Shown piece by piece: positions 11,647 through 21,473 of a stretch of 64,000 nt of DNA (within the stretch, counting starts at the first letter, position 1; every line of letters starts with the position of its first letter). The translations under genes and the position numbers were made by a program. Source of the DNA: Berberis thunbergii. Lineage: Eukaryota > Streptophyta > Magnoliopsida > Ranunculales > Berberidaceae. The stretch spans positions 1 through 64,000 of the forward strand of contig QNQO01002100.1 in NCBI GenBank assembly GCA_003290165.1. The letters are read 5' to 3'. The notes beneath the pieces were generated by a model, which worked only from the letters and a program-made list of their open reading frames with translations, was not told where the DNA came from and did not search any database.

Positions 11647-11823
11647 GTGAATTATGCTCTTGGAGCTCTCTATTACCTCTGCAACCCTACAACTAAGGAA
11701 GAGATATTACAACTTGAAGTAATTGAAGTCATCAAGAGATATGCTTCAGCTGGTGCATTAAACGTAAGTTTAAGCAATTTGGCCAAAACATTCTTGGATA
11801 AGCATGTTTCTGACCAGACATAA
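11647..11823 (+). pseudogene. Captured terminal exon of an ARM-repeat gene
   Basis: After an acceptor-like ACCAG the frame reads VNYALGALYYLCNPTTKEEIL, VIEVIKRYASAG and NVSLSNLAKTFLDKHVSDQT, then TAA at 11821. It looks like the last coding exon of a small armadillo-repeat protein. The closest family I can name is ARMC7, whose C-terminus has the same helix-helix-'NLAxxFLxxxxS' layout; this is from memory and not searched. No upstream exon, promoter or start is present in the MULE. It is therefore best read as a host gene fragment acquired by the element (Pack-MULE-type capture), possibly with its 3' UTR downstream. Confidence 0.6.
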
Positions 11824-12656
11824 AAGATCAAGCCTACATTTTGCAATCCCCCATTTATTGAAGACTTTTAAGTTACAAGGTCTCAAGCCTAGATCAAAAT
11901 CTTCGACGAACTTAGACACAAATCGATCTGTGGCATCTGTCTCCAAATTAGCAGTGCTTGCAATTCAGTTCCAGTTGAGCATGCTAATGCATGGGTGCTG
12001 CGACATTTGTCTCCAAATGCACCCTTGCAAAAGTTTTCTTTTCTCCAAATGTAATTTGTTCATATGGGGAGTATGTTGAATACATGATAGGTAGTCTGTG
12101 CAGGTACCAATCTTACAAGTTAAGTGTGTTATTAAGTAATGAAAAAGCGTACTATTAATACTTAATTGGATGTGATTTATAATTTTTGGTAAAACCCTGT
12201 AGCTGTTCCTTATATAGTGAATTACTTCAAAATGTTTTAATTTTGGTGAAATTGTGACTTTTCATGCAATTTTTGAGATATGTAGTAATATTGGGCTTTA
12301 TACATTGCTGTGAATATGTTGAAGGATGATTGCTGAAACCTCAGCGTTCACAACTATCTACAACCCTGTGCAGTGAAGATCTCAATCCTCACAATAAAGC
12401 TCATGTCGTCCACATTGTAAGTTCATGTCTATCTGGCGATGATAAACCATTCGTTGTGCAGACTAGGTGAATAAATACAAATCCATCCAATTCTGATTAA
12501 AATTGACATTTAAAATCCTAATCATACAAATACAACTTTATCCCCATCAAATCAAAATTAACATTTAATCCTGAAGGTCCATTTTCTTGTTGGTTTTCTT
12601 CTTCCTACCCCTTTCCAAGTAAAAAAAAAACAAATTCACAAAAAATTCTAAAGTTC
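11824..12656 (+). other. Non-coding MULE interior, possible 3' UTR of captured fragment
   Basis: No coding similarity is recognised. The AT-rich stretch right after the ARM-fragment stop may be captured 3' UTR. Near 12372-12420 a short segment lies between an AG acceptor and a GTAAG donor, with an open phrase EDLNPHNKAHVVHI, perhaps another captured exon. This is too short to name. Confidence 0.3.
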
Positions 12657-13019
12657 TGACAGAAAGAAAGAAAGCTTAGAGATTCCACAAGCATTTGTTG
12701 AAGTAGAGATTGTATTGATGATACTGAAATTGTAATTACAAGATTCTATTCTGATAGAAAGAAATACAATGTAATATGAATGAATAAGGAAGGCTGTTCG
12801 AGATGCCTTGATCTCCTAAAGAGCACTTGTTCAGATGTACATTTGTTTATACAATTCATGAATGAATGCAATGTTATTGCCATTCTCCTATTTATACTAA
12901 TACCTCACAGAGGCCTTTGCAAAATAACTAACAGAGCATTTGCATTCTAACAGAGCACTCTTCTAATCACTAACAGATCTTCTACCACTAACAGAATATA
13001 CTAACAGAAAATACCGACA
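12657..13019 (-). repeat. Possible solo LTR of a copia element
   Basis: Read on the minus strand the stretch begins TGTCGGTATTTTCTGTTAG and has several repeats of CTCTGTTAG/TTCTGTTAG. A TATAAATAGGAG TATA region follows and the stretch may end near 12657. This is the style of small Ty1/copia LTRs. The TG/CA edges are plausible, but I found no convincing 5-bp duplication, so the call is tentative. Confidence 0.35.
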
Positions 13020-14401
13020 ACCCTTCTAATTCCTCATCTGACAGAACATTCTGCGACCACCTTAGCATTTGCATTCTTCACCATCTGACAGAGCAACAAT
13101 TTCATTCTTTTACATATTACATCTGTATGTATCATCTTACATCAGTAACAACTGGAACTCAGCATTTACAATATGTATGTATCACTCTTCCATTGCTTCA
13201 GGGTTTTCTAGTCTCCTTTTCTCCTTCTCAATATTTTGTCATCCACATAGAACATAGTATTAAGTTAATTGATTCACATGGGGTTCACTTTTGAAATTTT
13301 CTAATAGGTCTGGATCTGGTGACTTCTTGGTATTCAAGGCCACTTCAATCCAAAATCGGCACTCCATCAAAATCATAGCATTTTGGGGTTTTCACAGTAT
13401 TAGTTCAGCAGAATTGTATGACAATGTTCACAGGATAAGGATGGGTTCAAGCTTGCAGAAAATTTACAATTACCATAAGAATCCCATTGATATTCTCAAT
13501 TAACACTTATGCACACACTTATGCAGGAAATGAGATGCACTTGAGACATTTTATTAAGTACCTGAATTTTTTAAAACTGTTGAGAGGTTTAGTGATTCCA
13601 AGCTCCTGCTGTACACAAACTGAAGCTTTTGGCCAGTCGCTCGAATCAGAATTGTAGTAAAAAAGTCAGCCACCACAAACAGTAAACAAAAACAAATTAG
13701 CCAGACTTCTTAAAACAGTCAACATCACAATTTCAAAACAGACTTTGTACAGTACACTAGCAACACGACATTCACTTTCAAGTTTTAGGTCTAGTATTAA
13801 TTTTTATTTTCCAATTATTTCTTGGTGAAAGATCTTGTTTGTAGAGGTTGGATCCAGCAGAAAAGTGCATCTAAAGAAATTAGTATGGTCTATACAAAAA
13901 TCAAGCCCTTATATGGTATATCAAACAGAAAAAAAAAACAAGTAAATCTAATATACCTTTTCACATTTCTTACTGCAGAACTAGTTTCCTTCAGGACAAC
14001 CATCCAACTTCATGTGTCTTATTTTCCTTAAGCACTTATATGTGTCATTTTTTCCTTAGGAATACATGAACTCTGTCTGTTGATCTGAATTAGGTGATTC
14101 CATCCTGCAGAGCATTACAAAAACAAGTAAGATCTTATCACACTATTGAATAAGAAAATCAGTGCACTTACAGAGAGTAGGAAGTCTGATGAAGAATCCT
14201 GGCAGAATTTGGAATGCAAACATCAAGCTACACTCTGCAACCACAGCTTGCGTTCAAAAAAAGAATAACAAAAACAATATGAAACAAAAGCATACCATAC
14301 GGAAGAAATAAAAGAACAATATGAAAAACAAATTTCATTGGATTATGAAATATATTCACATAATACATATGTATGTACATATTACATTACATATAATTCC
14401 A
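13020..14401. other. MULE interior, nothing recognised
   Basis: AT-rich sequence with only short ORFs on both strands. None has recognisable motifs, and there are no tandem repeats of note. Confidence 0.5.
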
Positions 14402-14781
14402 TCATTCGTCCAAGAGCTTAAGAATAAATATTAAACCTAAGATAATAAGTACAATTATCAAAGTATTGATTAAGTCGCTCGTAAAAGCCCAAAGATCATT
14501 GTTCCCTTGAGTGACATTTCTTTGATCATTTGATGGACCGGCTTGATCGTCAAAAACTACATCGTTAACTGTGACATCTTCATTGTTGTTGGATTCCTCG
14601 AATCTCTCCTCGCCGCTTCTGAGCGAACCCACAACTCGTATGATTCCTTAGCTTCTTTGACTGACATAAACCCCTTGTAAGAAGCACCCCTATACCCTGA
14701 TACTGCGGATAAACATGCGGGCCAGTTTAGGTATACTCCAGGCTGACGACCTCGATAGACAACGTACGCTATGAATGCCAT
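14402..14781 (-). pseudogene. RNase H1 N-domain (viroplasmin-like) ORF with C-terminal TM helix
   Basis: The frame 14781-14557 starts at an ATG just after an intron-acceptor-like TTTAAATGCAG. It reads AYVVYRGRQPGVYLNWPACL, then VSGYRGASYKGFMSVKEAKESY, a good match to the RNase H1 N-terminal hybrid-binding fold (Cauli_VI/RNHCP). A second frame, 14632-14402, continues with an acidic, Asn-rich segment and ends in a single hydrophobic helix (LINTLIIVLIILGLIFILKLL) with a short DE tail. The two are offset by one base in the overlap, so the protein is broken by an indel, or a splice variant joins them. In the MULE it lies antisense to the transposase, next to the right TIR. A nucleic-acid-binding domain with a tail anchor is unusual. 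No catalytic RNase H domain is present. Confidence 0.6.
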
Positions 14782-15267
14782 TCCTGCATTTAAAAAAGTA
14801 AATGCCGCGATTGATACGCATGTGGATAGTGTTTCTTCTTAAACTACCTAATGGTCATATCTCATTATCTTCAGACTATAAACAACAATTCTATACTTCA
14901 GAGTTTCTAGCATTGAACAACACAATGCAAAACTCGATTACTTTTCTAAATTGTGTATGTATCAAGTGACAAATATTTTAAATTGGGAAGAAATCCACCC
15001 ATCCATCTTCTCCATTTCAAATCATAAATCAGCTATTGAATCAAGGTTAGTTTGAAGTTACCAGTTGCAACAGGAGAAGATATAAGGAAGAGGGAAGTAT
15101 AGTGTGAGAGGTTGTTGGAATCCAGGCGTGCGAACATAGTCGAAAATCACACAAAGGTCTAAAAGTTCATTAACATCTTGAAACTCAGAAAGATTTTATT
15201 TATTTAATATGTACAAGAAATACAGAAAGATGAAAGCTTAAGAACAGAAGGAAAAACTCACAATTCT
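14782..15267. other. MULE interior between the RNHCP ORF and the right TIR
   Basis: No ORF is recognised. The minus-strand acceptor at 14782-14790 implies a non-coding 5' exon upstream in this stretch or in the TIR. Confidence 0.4.
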
Positions 15268-17099
15268 TGCAGACATTTCTTTAAACTATTCAAGCGAACG
15301 GTGCCGATACTAGGTGTGAGATAGTATAACGAGATGTTCGTGCAGGAATAGTTCTTAGAAAGTTTTGAGAGAAAAGAAGAAGAAGATAAACAATAATGCA
15401 TGCTTTAGCCCATGTGCTCCAACAAAGCAATACCAATCAAAGCCTTAATTTTATTTTCATTATGACAACAACAATGGTTAATCACAGAGAAATGATAAGC
15501 AGTATGATATGCAGAAATCAAAACAGAAATGAAATACAAAACATAGAATCAATACAGAAATTCTATCTTTGATCTATTAGAACGAACGGTGCCGATACTA
15601 GGGTTCAGCTAGTATAATGAGATGTTCAATTAATAATAGATCTTGGAAAGTCAGAGATAGAGAAAAGATTTTATTTATTTAATATGTACAAGAAATACAG
15701 AAAGATGAAAGCTTAAGAACAGAAGGAAAGACTTACAATTCTTGTAGACATTTATTTAAACTATTCAAGTGAACGGTGCCGATACTAGGTGTGAGCTAGT
15801 ATAACGAGATGTTCGTGTAGGAACAGTTCTTAGAAAGTTTTGAAAGAAAAGAAGAAAAAGATAAACAATAATGCATGTACCAAGGGGAAAATTTACAGAT
15901 GATAAACTAAGGGGAAGAGACTGGCTCTATGAAATATAGTGAACTCTTTCACCTATTTGACAAAATTTGTACAGTTACCAACATTATAGCAGCAATTGCC
16001 AACATCACAAACCGTCAAGTTATGAGTATAACCTTAGCATATAACCATCAGTTAGAAAACCAACACCTCATGTATTCCAAACAATGTTAACGTTTCACAT
16101 ATTACTCCATTTTTTCAGTCCCCTTCCATTCGTTATAAATTGAATAAAATGTGAAGACAATTATGACTGTGGATTGATTATAACTGTGGTAAAAAAAATT
16201 TGGATATGAACATTGAAATAAAAAAAAAAAACCATTTCTGAAGAATTTTTTCACATTTTTGGATATGAACACTGAAATTAAAAAAAAACCATTTCTGAAT
16301 TGACTAATTCTGAATTAAAAAAAAATTCTGAATTTTGGATATGAACACTGAAATTCGGCAGGTAGAATTTTCAGTCCCATGTGCTCCAACAAAGCAATAC
16401 CAATCAGAAAAAAAAAACCACAATTCAATCAGATATGAAAATGGAAAAAAAAAGATCTATAAACAATATCTGAAATTTTTTCGTAAACCCTAGATCTAAA
16501 ATAAAAGGAACAAAAAAACAATTTTAAAGCTCTTCGGCTGAAGACGAAACGAAGAGAAGAAGAAAGGGAGTATGAAATCTTACCTCTGCGTCCGAGTGAT
16601 GAAAACCAGATTACCCACCAACTTCTTGTCCGAAACAAAAAACCTAAAACACCCAAGTAAAGGGAAAATCAAAAACCGAAAACCAAAAATCAAAAACCTA
16701 AAACCTAAAATGAGAGGGAAAATCAAGGGTCGGGTTTACCTTTTGCGAGAGGAAAGGGACGAGGGAGACCTTCTTCTCTTCTCCTTCTTTCCTTCTTCTT
16801 CCCTGATTTTCGTTTGACCTTCTTCTCTTCTCATTCGTTTCAGTCGATGACGATGGAAAGGGAAATGGAGCTTCTTCTCTGCGTCGAGATGGAAAATGGG
16901 GAGAGGGAGAGGGGCTTCTTCTCTGCGTGCGCAAAAATGGGGAGAGGGAGAGGGAATGAGGAAATGGGGAGAAAGAAAGTTTCGATTCCCTCTTTATTCT
17001 CCCCCAAATTTTGGATTTCCCCATTTTTTTTTAGCCACGTCAGCTATTCACGTGCTCGCCACCCTCCCTCGCCCACTTCCTCGACAGGTAGAATTTATC
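15268..17099 (-). repeat. Right terminal inverted repeat of the MULE
   Basis: This is the inverted counterpart of 6537-8440. It carries the same small-ORF pattern (the 81-residue frame at 16572-16817 mirrors the left TIR frame at 6976-6779) and the same hairpin modules. It also holds a duplicated inner segment at about 15190-15400 and 15670-15880, both containing ATGTACAAGAAATACAG. Simple A-runs differ in length between the arms. Confidence 0.9.
17049..17054. promoter_or_regulatory. CACGTG palindrome near the right MULE terminus
   Basis: Mirror partner of the CACGTG at 6582-6587, also 46 bp inside its terminus. Confidence 0.35.
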
Positions 17100-17108
17100 T
17101 TTATAGAT
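17100..17108. repeat. 9-bp target site duplication, MULE right side
   Basis: TTTATAGAT, identical to 6528-6536. Confidence 0.92.
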
Positions 17109-17439
17109 ATGTCAATTATTGTCCCCTAGCAATGTAGTAGATTGATTTTAGCAAAGATAAAATTCTAGCATTAATTGTATGGTTAAGGTACAACTAATCA
17201 CGCGTTTAACTAATACGAATAAAACATGCTTAAAAAACATAGAATAATTACAACTACCACGGATGCATGACGTACACGGTGAAAATAATATGTGTTTGTC
17301 CAAAAATCAACCCAATGTCAAATCATACAATGCATCAGAAAATAATAAAAACGAAAGTAAATTCTACTAAGCCTGAGGAATCATCTACGCCTTAGAAGAT
17401 GATTTAGAAACCCATGGTGGTGGTGATCGGGGCAACAAT
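17109..17439. repeat. LTR-like host sequence between MULE and hAT element
   Basis: Continuation of the sequence interrupted at 6536. It is AT-rich, then has a GATGATTTAGAAACCCATGG and GGTGGTGGTGATCGG stretch of the kind seen in the G-rich part of the Athila LTRs here. No coding content. Confidence 0.35.
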
Positions 17440-18134
17440 TAGGAGTGGGCATCCCATCTCGATTTTTATCGGGTCCAATTGGGATTGGTTAATCTCATCT
17501 CGTCCCGTCCTGATTTAAAGTGAGACGAGATCGGAATGAAGATTTTCAATCCCGCCAATCTCGTCCCCTCCCTAACCATTTTTTTTAAAATATTTAGTAT
17601 GAACTATGTAGTATGAAACTATTTATTGACATGACTATTTTATTTGTTATTTTATTTATTAACATGACTATTTTATTCTCACAAGCTTTCTTGTGACTCA
17701 CCTAGATAATGAATCTAACTCAAACTTTCTCCCTTATTTTTTTCCTCTTCCTAAGTTTTGACAACAATGTATGTTCCTAGTAGTTTTTAAATGGCAAACC
17801 CATTGATCATTTTTGTTAGCAATGTACAAAAAAATATCTTCAATAGTGATTCTAAAAAAAATGGAGTAAAAGCTAATGAAATTGGGAAATAATAATCAAT
17901 GGCTTAAAGTTATGTAGTTGTTCTTAGAGTTGTGTGTTTGGTAAATCCAAAATTATCAATATTGCCTGTTAAAATTTCAATCCAAAATTTAGTACATGTT
18001 CATCCCGTTCCGTTCCAAACCCGTTTGGGATGTGACAAGGTCGAGATGAGGTCTACCTTGTCCAGTCCCGTGCCAATCCCGAACAAATGGAATGGGATAG
18101 GGATGATGTTCATTTCGTCCCGTGCCCACCCCTA
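17440..18134. mobile_element. Non-autonomous hAT element
   Basis: The left end is TAGGAGTGGGCA and the right end, inverted, is TAGGGGTGGGCA. The flanks are an 8-bp duplication with one mismatch: GCAACAAT at 17432-17439 and GCAACAAA at 18135-18142. Eight bp is the hAT hallmark, and GGGGTGGGCA termini are common in plant hAT MITE families. Inside are inverted subterminal phrases rich in TCCCGTCC/GGGACGAG. There is no transposase ORF, so it would depend on an autonomous relative. Confidence 0.85.
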
Positions 18135-18142
18135 GCAACAAA

Positions 18143-18820
18143 AATGTGAATGAACTCCATCTCCTCAATGAACGTGCTTCGCCAACGGTGCAATTGCTCT
18201 GTGGTGGTACAAAGTAATATATGGATTTCAAATAGTAAAACATTTTAAAAATCATTTACTTTCCTTCATTTTTATCCTTCTTCTTCCTACTAATTTTTTC
18301 TTGACAATTTTATTTGTTGTTGCTGCGACAGTAATGACGAGGGAGAGATAGGGAGACGAGGTGGTTCTGAGTTGGTTTTTATCTGTGATGTGAAGCAGAT
18401 AAACATGGAATAGGGAAGAGAGAAGCTATGTTTCGTTGTGGGGATGGTGTGATGGCGATGTGGAAGTTGTTTGGTTGAGGACGTGATAATGAAATCGAGA
18501 TGGAAGAAGGATGTAGGCAATGAGATTGATGAAGAAGAACGGGGAAACGATGGAGAGAAAATATTAGTAGTGGCCGCTAGAAAGAGATGAGAACGAAGAT
18601 GATGGAGGAAGGGGTTGGAAGTCTTTCTGTCGAGTGAAAAGGACTATCGGCGAGGGGAAGTTGTGGTGAACGAATGAGAAGGGATGGAGGCTCTGTTAGA
18701 AAAAGAAAAGGGCGTGAGAAAAAAAAGGAGAGGCGTGGAAAGAGAGAGGTCTGGTTTGTTTGGCAGGAAAGGGAATAAATAGAGTTGGGAATTTAGGTTA
18801 GGCTTGGGTTTGGGTTTAGG
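18143..18820. repeat. G/A-rich LTR-like sequence right of the hAT element
   Basis: A purine-rich stretch (18330-18780) ends in AAATAGAGTTGGGAATTTAGG and TTAGGCTTGGGTTTGGG. This resembles the composition and ending of the Athila LTR at 38150-38740, and I read it as the third piece of the split LTR. No gene is seen; the antisense frame 18520-18290 is low-complexity. Confidence 0.35.
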
Positions 18821-18824
18821 TTAA

Positions 18825-19003
18825 GATGAGTTTGGGTTTAATTGTTCCTAATTAAGCTTGTAGAGCATTTCGTAATATTGATAGCCATTTCGTACTTCAA
18901 TTACCTAAGCTTGTAGAGCATTTCGTAATTACCTAATTACCTAAGAAGGATGAGTTTGGGTTTAATTGTTCCTAATTACCTAAGCTTGTAGAACATTTCG
19001 TAC
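18825..19003. repeat. Direct repeats, period about 124 bp
   Basis: GATGAGTTTGGGTTTAATTG, followed by TTCCTAATTA and AAGCTTGTAGAGCATTTCG, occurs at 18825 and again at 18949. The AAGCTTGTAGAGCATTTCG phrase has an extra copy near 18907. Confidence 0.75.
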
Positions 19004-19319
19004 TTCAATTTCTTTTAAGCAAACTAGATAGCCATTGTACAACTTAGGTTTTAGTTGTTAGATGTGAGCATTGACAATATGTAACAATTTAATTTGTAGT
19101 TTTCCATTGGACCATGTAATATTGATTTTGAAATGAAATTAAGGCCCATCTTGATGTATGATGATGGTATCAAAAGTTGGCATTTATATTTGAATTTTGA
19201 TTTGAGTCTAAAAGATGTGCATATGTTGGATAGATTGTCTGCACTCTATAAAAAGAAAGTACTTTAGGTTGAAAAATGTAGATTTTTATTTTTTTTTGTA
19301 AAAAAAAAGTTGGATTATC

Positions 19320-19622
19320 AAAGGGAATTAGCGGTGCTTACAATCGTCGCAGTATGTTCATGGATTTTAGCGGTGTTTGATAACCGTCGCTAATAATTTA
19401 AAGAAGCAGATGGGTTTAGCAGGTTTTGCCGATAGCTGTAACCGTCGCTGTATGTAAGTTAGCGACGTTTATGCCAGCGGTTTCTGAAAACCGTCGCTGA
19501 ATGCTCTAATGACGCCTTTATTAGCGGCGGTTATTCAACCGTCGTTGTATTATGTAGCGACGATTATTACTATCACTAAATACCTTCAACCACAGTCGCT
19601 AAAATACAGTTTTCTTGTAGTG
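19320..19622. mobile_element. Right terminus of a CACTA (En/Spm) element
   Basis: The stretch ends TTTTCTTGTAGTG, the inverse of the canonical CACTACAAGAAAA. In front of it are many subterminal repeats in both orientations: AACCGTCGCT, TAGCGACG, AGCGGCGGTT, AACCGTCGTTG. This is the standard CACTA subterminal pattern. The base triplet after the end is TAT. I did not find the matching left CACTA terminus, so this is a truncated end or its partner is rearranged. Confidence 0.82.
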
Positions 19623-21473
19623 TATGCCGGTCATTACATGTGATTCAAACATGGTAAATATCAAATGATGAAGGCAAAGACAATATCGCAATCCTGCATA
19701 GTCTCCTAGGTATGGCAATCAAGTCAAAAGTCGAAACCATAAAAAATTATACGTAATTGTCTCATATCGTAGGTATCCGCATACCCTACGAATGTGTCTC
19801 ACCCAGACACATCCCACAACGTGCACAAGTACCACTTCGGGCTTGTTTGTATCCTAATGGGGTGCCAAATGCCTGGATACAAACTCAAACATCCCGAACG
19901 ACTGGCCTAACACTGCCAACCTAACACAAATCCAACTCAAGCGCGCTGGGATGGAAAATGAGTAATCTCCAAATCACATCATCCGGAACCCGTCCTACTG
20001 CACTCTCTAGTGACAAGTGCATGTGGGAGCTCACCGCACCTAAGCAAACTTGCCACATGCAATAACACGTCATCAATGTCTGTAGGTGCGAGTCATCTCA
20101 AGCACCACAAAACTCACGATGCGAGCAAGCTCCTAAGCAACGGCACAATAGTCATTATAGCGGGGTAAAAATACTTACACTAGTATCAACATGTACGTAC
20201 TATGAGTCTATACAAAATTTAATGTAACAGACGTGTAACCATAATCAGTTAGGCAATTTTCATAAATCCACGACTACGTTAGGGTCCCAACATGACCCAA
20301 TTCACCACAATAAAGTCATTTGAGTCGAACTATCATAAATGCTCAAGACTCAACAATCTACGTTAAAACACACGAATTGATGACATATTGATTTTGCAAT
20401 TGAAAAATCAGGTCATTAAACCAGAACAATAACCTGACAGTGTCATACTAAGCAAACTCGACAACACAACATACAATCCTAATGCCATTATACCAAAGCC
20501 TAATTGCACCCAAATTCAACCGCTATTTTATTTCATTCATGTATTCAATCATACACAATCGACGACATAATTTAAAAATTAAATTCAAGATTTAAAATAA
20601 ATATTTCTCAAAGTAAATATTATAGTTACACTCACATGAGCAGAATGGGTTTTCGGAACCAAAATCCTACTGATCGAAGCTCCCAACTCGCGAAACAGTG
20701 AATGTGGCACCAAAGAAACTTTTAAAATGACCAATTAAATCCGGCGAACACCCCAACGAAACCCCAAAATTGGGCGAAAACTCACCGAAACCCACCCTAC
20801 TCCGGTCTGATCACCTACGAAAAACACAACAAGCCGGAAATAGGTCCAAAAACATTCGGAATCACGAATCGTAGCTCACCCACGCGATCAAAGCTCGGAT
20901 TCACGCCAGAAAACCTTCCTAACAGACATGCACACTGATTTTCTTAGAAATTTCAGCAAACCTTAAAACCACCCTTGCATGTGGGGTTTACAGGTTCCAA
21001 ACGACGCCACAAACACCACCTGAGAGACTGATTAGAGCCACATTGCTAGCACCGGCAATGACAACTCCGAACAAGCCACACACCCTGATTTTTTAGTTTT
21101 TTAAAGGTGAAAAACTCCAGCAAGAATGAGAGGGGGAAAAAGAGAAAAATTATGAGGAGAGGATGAGATAACGGCGAATCTCTCAATTTGCACAACGGAG
21201 AAGAAGGGGCATAGGGAGGAACACGCCCTGAAGAAAAGAAAAAAAAAGGAAGAAGAAGAAGATAGGGGGGGGGGTTCTTTTAAGGTGTGGGTGGTTATGT
21301 GCTCCCACCGGATTTTCTAAGTACACCTCACCCTCCAAATAATTTTTTTAAATGCAGTTTAAATCTAACCAACCTATACCACTGAAACAAATTTCAAAAA
21401 TCCGAAGTTAGACAAATCAAACAACCAAAAGCAAATCGAACAATCGAAAAAATACTACGGATATTACAACCAC
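19623..21473 (-). repeat. Probable Ty3/gypsy LTR or LTR fragment
   Basis: Read on the minus strand from 21473 it begins TGTAATATCCG, soon has TGGGAGCACATAACCACC, and then a purine/pyrimidine-rich block and CGGTGAGTTTTCGCC phrases typical of Tekay-style chromovirus LTRs. No coding region is attached. The far end is not defined; it may be cut by the CACTA end at 19622. Assignment is by style only. Confidence 0.4.

Larger units (their letters stand above)
6537..17099 (+). mobile_element. 10.56-kb Mutator-like element with long TIRs
   Basis: The element runs from GAGAAATTCTAC to the inverted GTAGAATTTATC and is flanked by perfect 9-bp duplications. Its inverted repeats are about 1.9 kb (left) and 1.83 kb (right). 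Between them, in order, are a FAR1-type MULE transposase (plus strand, four in-frame stops), an ARM-repeat terminal exon (plus strand), a possible copia solo LTR, and an RNase H1 N-domain/TM ORF (minus strand). The intact edges show it moved as a unit. The transposase stops mean it is not now autonomous. Confidence 0.92.

Noticed and set aside
16698..17137. Several 77-108-residue ORFs on both strands at the right MULE end, mirrored at 6535-6976
   Set aside because: They are the two strands of the terminal inverted repeat, purine/pyrimidine-skewed and without protein motifs.
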